Below are positions 14,227 through 15,492 of a stretch of 15,492 nucleotides of DNA, in pieces. The DNA lies in NCBI GenBank assembly GCA_958407085.1, contig CATYHY010000021.1, forward strand, positions 1 through 15,492, read 5' to 3'. Source of the DNA: an uncultured Collinsella sp. (GTDB taxonomy: Bacteria > Actinomycetota > Coriobacteriia > Coriobacteriales > Coriobacteriaceae). The first letter of the stretch is position 1, and every line of letters starts with the position of its first letter. Under the pieces are notes generated by a model. The model ran no database searches, was not told the DNA's origin, and saw nothing but the letters and a program-made list of their open reading frames with translations. Position numbers and translations under genes: made by a program.

Positions 14227-15024
14227 CTAGTCCAGACGTTGGCCATCGGAGCGTACGCGCTCAGTGCCGCGGCCGCTGATCTGGCGGATAACCTCGCCGG
14301 CAATCATCTGGCCCATGATGGGCGGCATAAAGCTGGCGGTTCCCAGCTCGGTGCGCTCGTGGATGTTGGAAGGGTCGCGGGGCTGTGTCTTAACCGATTC
14401 CTCGCAGCTAAACAGTACATGCAGGCTCTTGATTCCGCGCTTCTTGCATTCTTTGCGCATGATACGGCTCATGGGGTCACGTACCGTATCGAAAATGTCG
14501 GCAAAGCGGAGGCACTCGGGATGGAGCTTGTTGGCCCCGCCCATGGAGCTAACCAAACGAATGTCGTGGTCCTGAGCATATTTGGCAATGGTGAGCTTGG
14601 CCGAGATGGTGTCGATGGCGTCGACGACGTAGTCGAGCTTGCCGTCCGTCTGCTCCAAAACGCTCGCAAAGAACTCATCGATGTTATCGCTCAACAGGTA
14701 TTCAGTTCGCTTGATGACGGTGGCGGCAGGATTGATATCGTGGATCATGGCCTCCATCACGTCAACCTTGCGCTTGCCGACGGTGCTGTGAAAGGCGATG
14801 GCCTGGCGATTGATATTGCTGAGCGCGATGATGTCCTTGTCCAGAATGACGAAATGTCCGATGCCGCCGCGGGCGAGTGCCTCGCAGCAGTTGGAGCCCA
14901 CGCCTCCGCAGCCGAGCACCAGCACCGTAGCATCGGCGAGCTTATCGAGTGCCTCGCGGCCCATGATGATCTCGAGCTTGGTGTCGCGTGTCTCGATGGG
15001 AGTTGCGGCTGTGGTTTCGGTCAT
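14227..15024 (-). CDS. tcdA: tRNA threonylcarbamoyladenosine dehydratase (ThiF/E1-like)
   Basis: A 265-residue E1-like adenylating enzyme matching TcdA (CsdL/YgdL), the ATP-dependent dehydratase that closes t6A37 of ANN-decoding tRNAs to cyclic t6A. The nucleotide-binding GCGGVGS is at 38-44, the acidic pair D62/D64 in ILDKD, NINRQ at 70-74 supplies the Asn/Arg, and K84/K86 follow in TVGKRKV. DAIDT and SSMGGANKLHP match the TcdA subgroup rather than ThiF or MoeB, and no rhodanese domain follows. The ATG has GGAGG at good spacing. It is the first gene of a two-gene minus-strand unit with the TatD gene. It is a housekeeping tRNA-modification gene. Confidence 0.92.
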   Translation of the reverse strand: MTETTAATPIETRDTKLEIIMGREALDKLADATVLVLGCGGVGSNCCEALARGGIGHFVILDKDIIALSNINRQAIAFHSTVGKRKVDVMEAMIHDINPAATVIKRTEYLLSDNIDEFFASVLEQTDGKLDYVVDAIDTISAKLTIAKYAQDHDIRLVSSMGGANKLHPECLRFADIFDTVRDPMSRIMRKECKKRGIKSLHVLFSCEESVKTQPRDPSNIHERTELGTASFMPPIMGQMIAGEVIRQISGRGTERVRSDGQRLD

Positions 15025-15068
15025 AAATATCCTCCGATGGGGAAGCGAATCGTGTTTTAGCTATCGTC

Positions 15069-15096
15069 ATTATAGGTAATCGCCCATAGGTTGCGA
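15069..15096 (-). promoter_or_regulatory. Promoter of tcdA-tatD
   Basis: On the minus strand a perfect TATAAT (plus 15069-15074) lies 45 bases before the tcdA start. A weak minus-35 (TCGCAA, plus 15091-15096) is 16 bases further upstream. It is divergent from the repressor promoter. Confidence 0.55.
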
Positions 15097-15131
15097 TGGC
15101 GTTTGCTTTGATGTGGTTTGAAGCATTGCGA

Positions 15132-15155
15132 TTAGATAGTTAGACAAACATCTAA
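15132..15155. promoter_or_regulatory. Candidate SdpR/ArsR operator
   Basis: TTAGA (15140-15144) and TCTAA (15151-15155) form an inverted repeat with six bases between, and a further TTAGAT copy starts at 15132, also palindromic with ATCTAA at 15150-15155. The site covers the minus-35 box and spacer of the repressor promoter. That is a typical place for autorepression by ArsR-fold proteins. Confidence 0.55.
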
Positions 15156-15169
15156 ATATCGAGTATAGT
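15141..15169 (+). promoter_or_regulatory. Promoter of the SdpR-family gene
   Basis: TAGACA (15141-15146) and TATAGT (15164-15169) are separated by 17 bases, five of six matches for each box. The predicted start is near 15176, 28 bases before the ATG. Confidence 0.65.
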
Positions 15170-15203
15170 GTGCGCGTCATGAGAGATGATGAGAGGAGGT
15201 CTT

Positions 15204-15482
15204 ATGCCGGGAGAGGGTTTTAAGGCGCTGGCCGATCCTACGCGGCGGCGCATTTTGGAACTACTGCGCGAGGGCAATTGTACGGCCGGGGAGCTTGCCG
15301 AGCATTTTGACATTAGCAAGCCGTCACTGAGCCATCACTTGGCGACGCTTAAAAACGCCGGGTTGGTAACCGACGAACGTCATGGCCAAAACATCGTTTA
15401 CAGCTTAAACACCACCGTCATGCAGGACTTGATCGGTTGGTTTATGGGCTTTACAAACACGGAAGGTGATAAGGATGAATAA
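15204..15482 (+). CDS. SdpR-family (ArsR-like) autorepressor
   Basis: A 92-residue winged-helix repressor of the ArsR fold. It closely resembles SdpR of Bacillus subtilis: FKALADPTRRRILELL at 6-21, TAGELAEHFDISKPSLSHHL at 27-46 (recognition helix DISKPSLSHHLATL), and VYSLNTTVMQDLIGW at 65-79. No arsenic-sensing Cys pair (ELCVC-type) is present, which speaks against a metal sensor. SdpR-type repressors control themselves and a partner membrane protein (SdpI) that can sequester them. The ATG at 15204 follows GAGGAGG; ATGs at 15186 and 15189 precede the ribosome site. Its stop overlaps the start of the next gene, so the two are coupled. Confidence 0.87.
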   Translation: MPGEGFKALADPTRRRILELLREGNCTAGELAEHFDISKPSLSHHLATLKNAGLVTDERHGQNIVYSLNTTVMQDLIGWFMGFTNTEGDKDE

Positions 15483-15492
15483 CGAAAACAAG
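15475..15492 (+). CDS. Start of next gene (partial; possible SdpI-like membrane protein)
   Basis: An ATG at 15475 overlaps the stop codon of the SdpR-family gene and opens a frame (MNNENK) that runs off the window. AAGG lies just before it. By analogy with sdpRI pairs it is probably an SdpI-like membrane protein, but six residues give no evidence for its identity. Confidence 0.45.

Noticed and set aside
14188..15060. A 290-codon plus-strand open frame opposite tcdA
   Set aside because: The minus strand carries a complete TcdA with all motifs and a good ribosome site. The plus frame has no ribosome site and no known domain.
15204..15482. Arsenic or metal sensor of the ArsR/SmtB type
   Set aside because: The fold is ArsR-like, but the metal-binding Cys motif in the recognition region is absent and the sequence is much closer to SdpR.

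Overview
The window looks like chromosomal DNA of a gut-type Coriobacteriia, most likely Collinsella or a close relative. The reasons are moderately high GC, Actinobacteria-like codon use with many GC-rich third positions, strong AGGAG ribosome sites, short GC-rich hairpin terminators, and gene types typical of an anaerobe (DcuC/YfcC permease, SdpR-type repressor). The genus is an inference; no rRNA or other marker gene is present. I saw no tRNA, rRNA, CRISPR, insertion sequence or phage gene.

Layout. (1) 1-1812: a leader without genes, then two HAD-family phosphatases (Cof-type, and beta-phosphoglucomutase-like) separated by a terminator. (2) 1813-2754: an intergenic region with several inverted repeats, then a GntR/UTRA regulator closed by a strong terminator. 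(3) 2755-13350: a long plus-strand operon-like array of ten genes with tight spacing: YfcC/DcuC permease, YtcJ-like amidohydrolase, FrlC-like sugar epimerase, FrlB-like SIS deglycase, two FrlD-like PfkB kinases, Amidohydro_2 protein, YjbQ/UPF0047 protein, BtpA/SgcQ-family protein and FGGY kinase. (4) 13430-15024, minus strand: tcdA and a TatD nuclease gene, convergent with the array. (5) 15141-15492: an SdpR-family autorepressor with its promoter and operator, and the first codons of the next gene.

How the array may work. A GntR/UTRA regulator, permease, FrlC-type epimerase, FrlB-type SIS deglycase and FrlD-type kinase together match the logic of the enterobacterial frl (fructoselysine) pathway: take up an Amadori product (a ketosamine), phosphorylate it at C6, then split it into a sugar phosphate and an amine. 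This version adds parts not found in the classical frl operon: an unrelated permease, a second divergent FrlD paralogue, two amidohydrolase-fold proteins that have lost several canonical metal ligands, a YjbQ protein, a BtpA protein and an FGGY sugar kinase. An internal terminator-like hairpin splits the array after the first kinase, so it may contain two modules or two expression levels. The exact substrate cannot be read from the sequence. I regard this array as the candidate undescribed system in the window.
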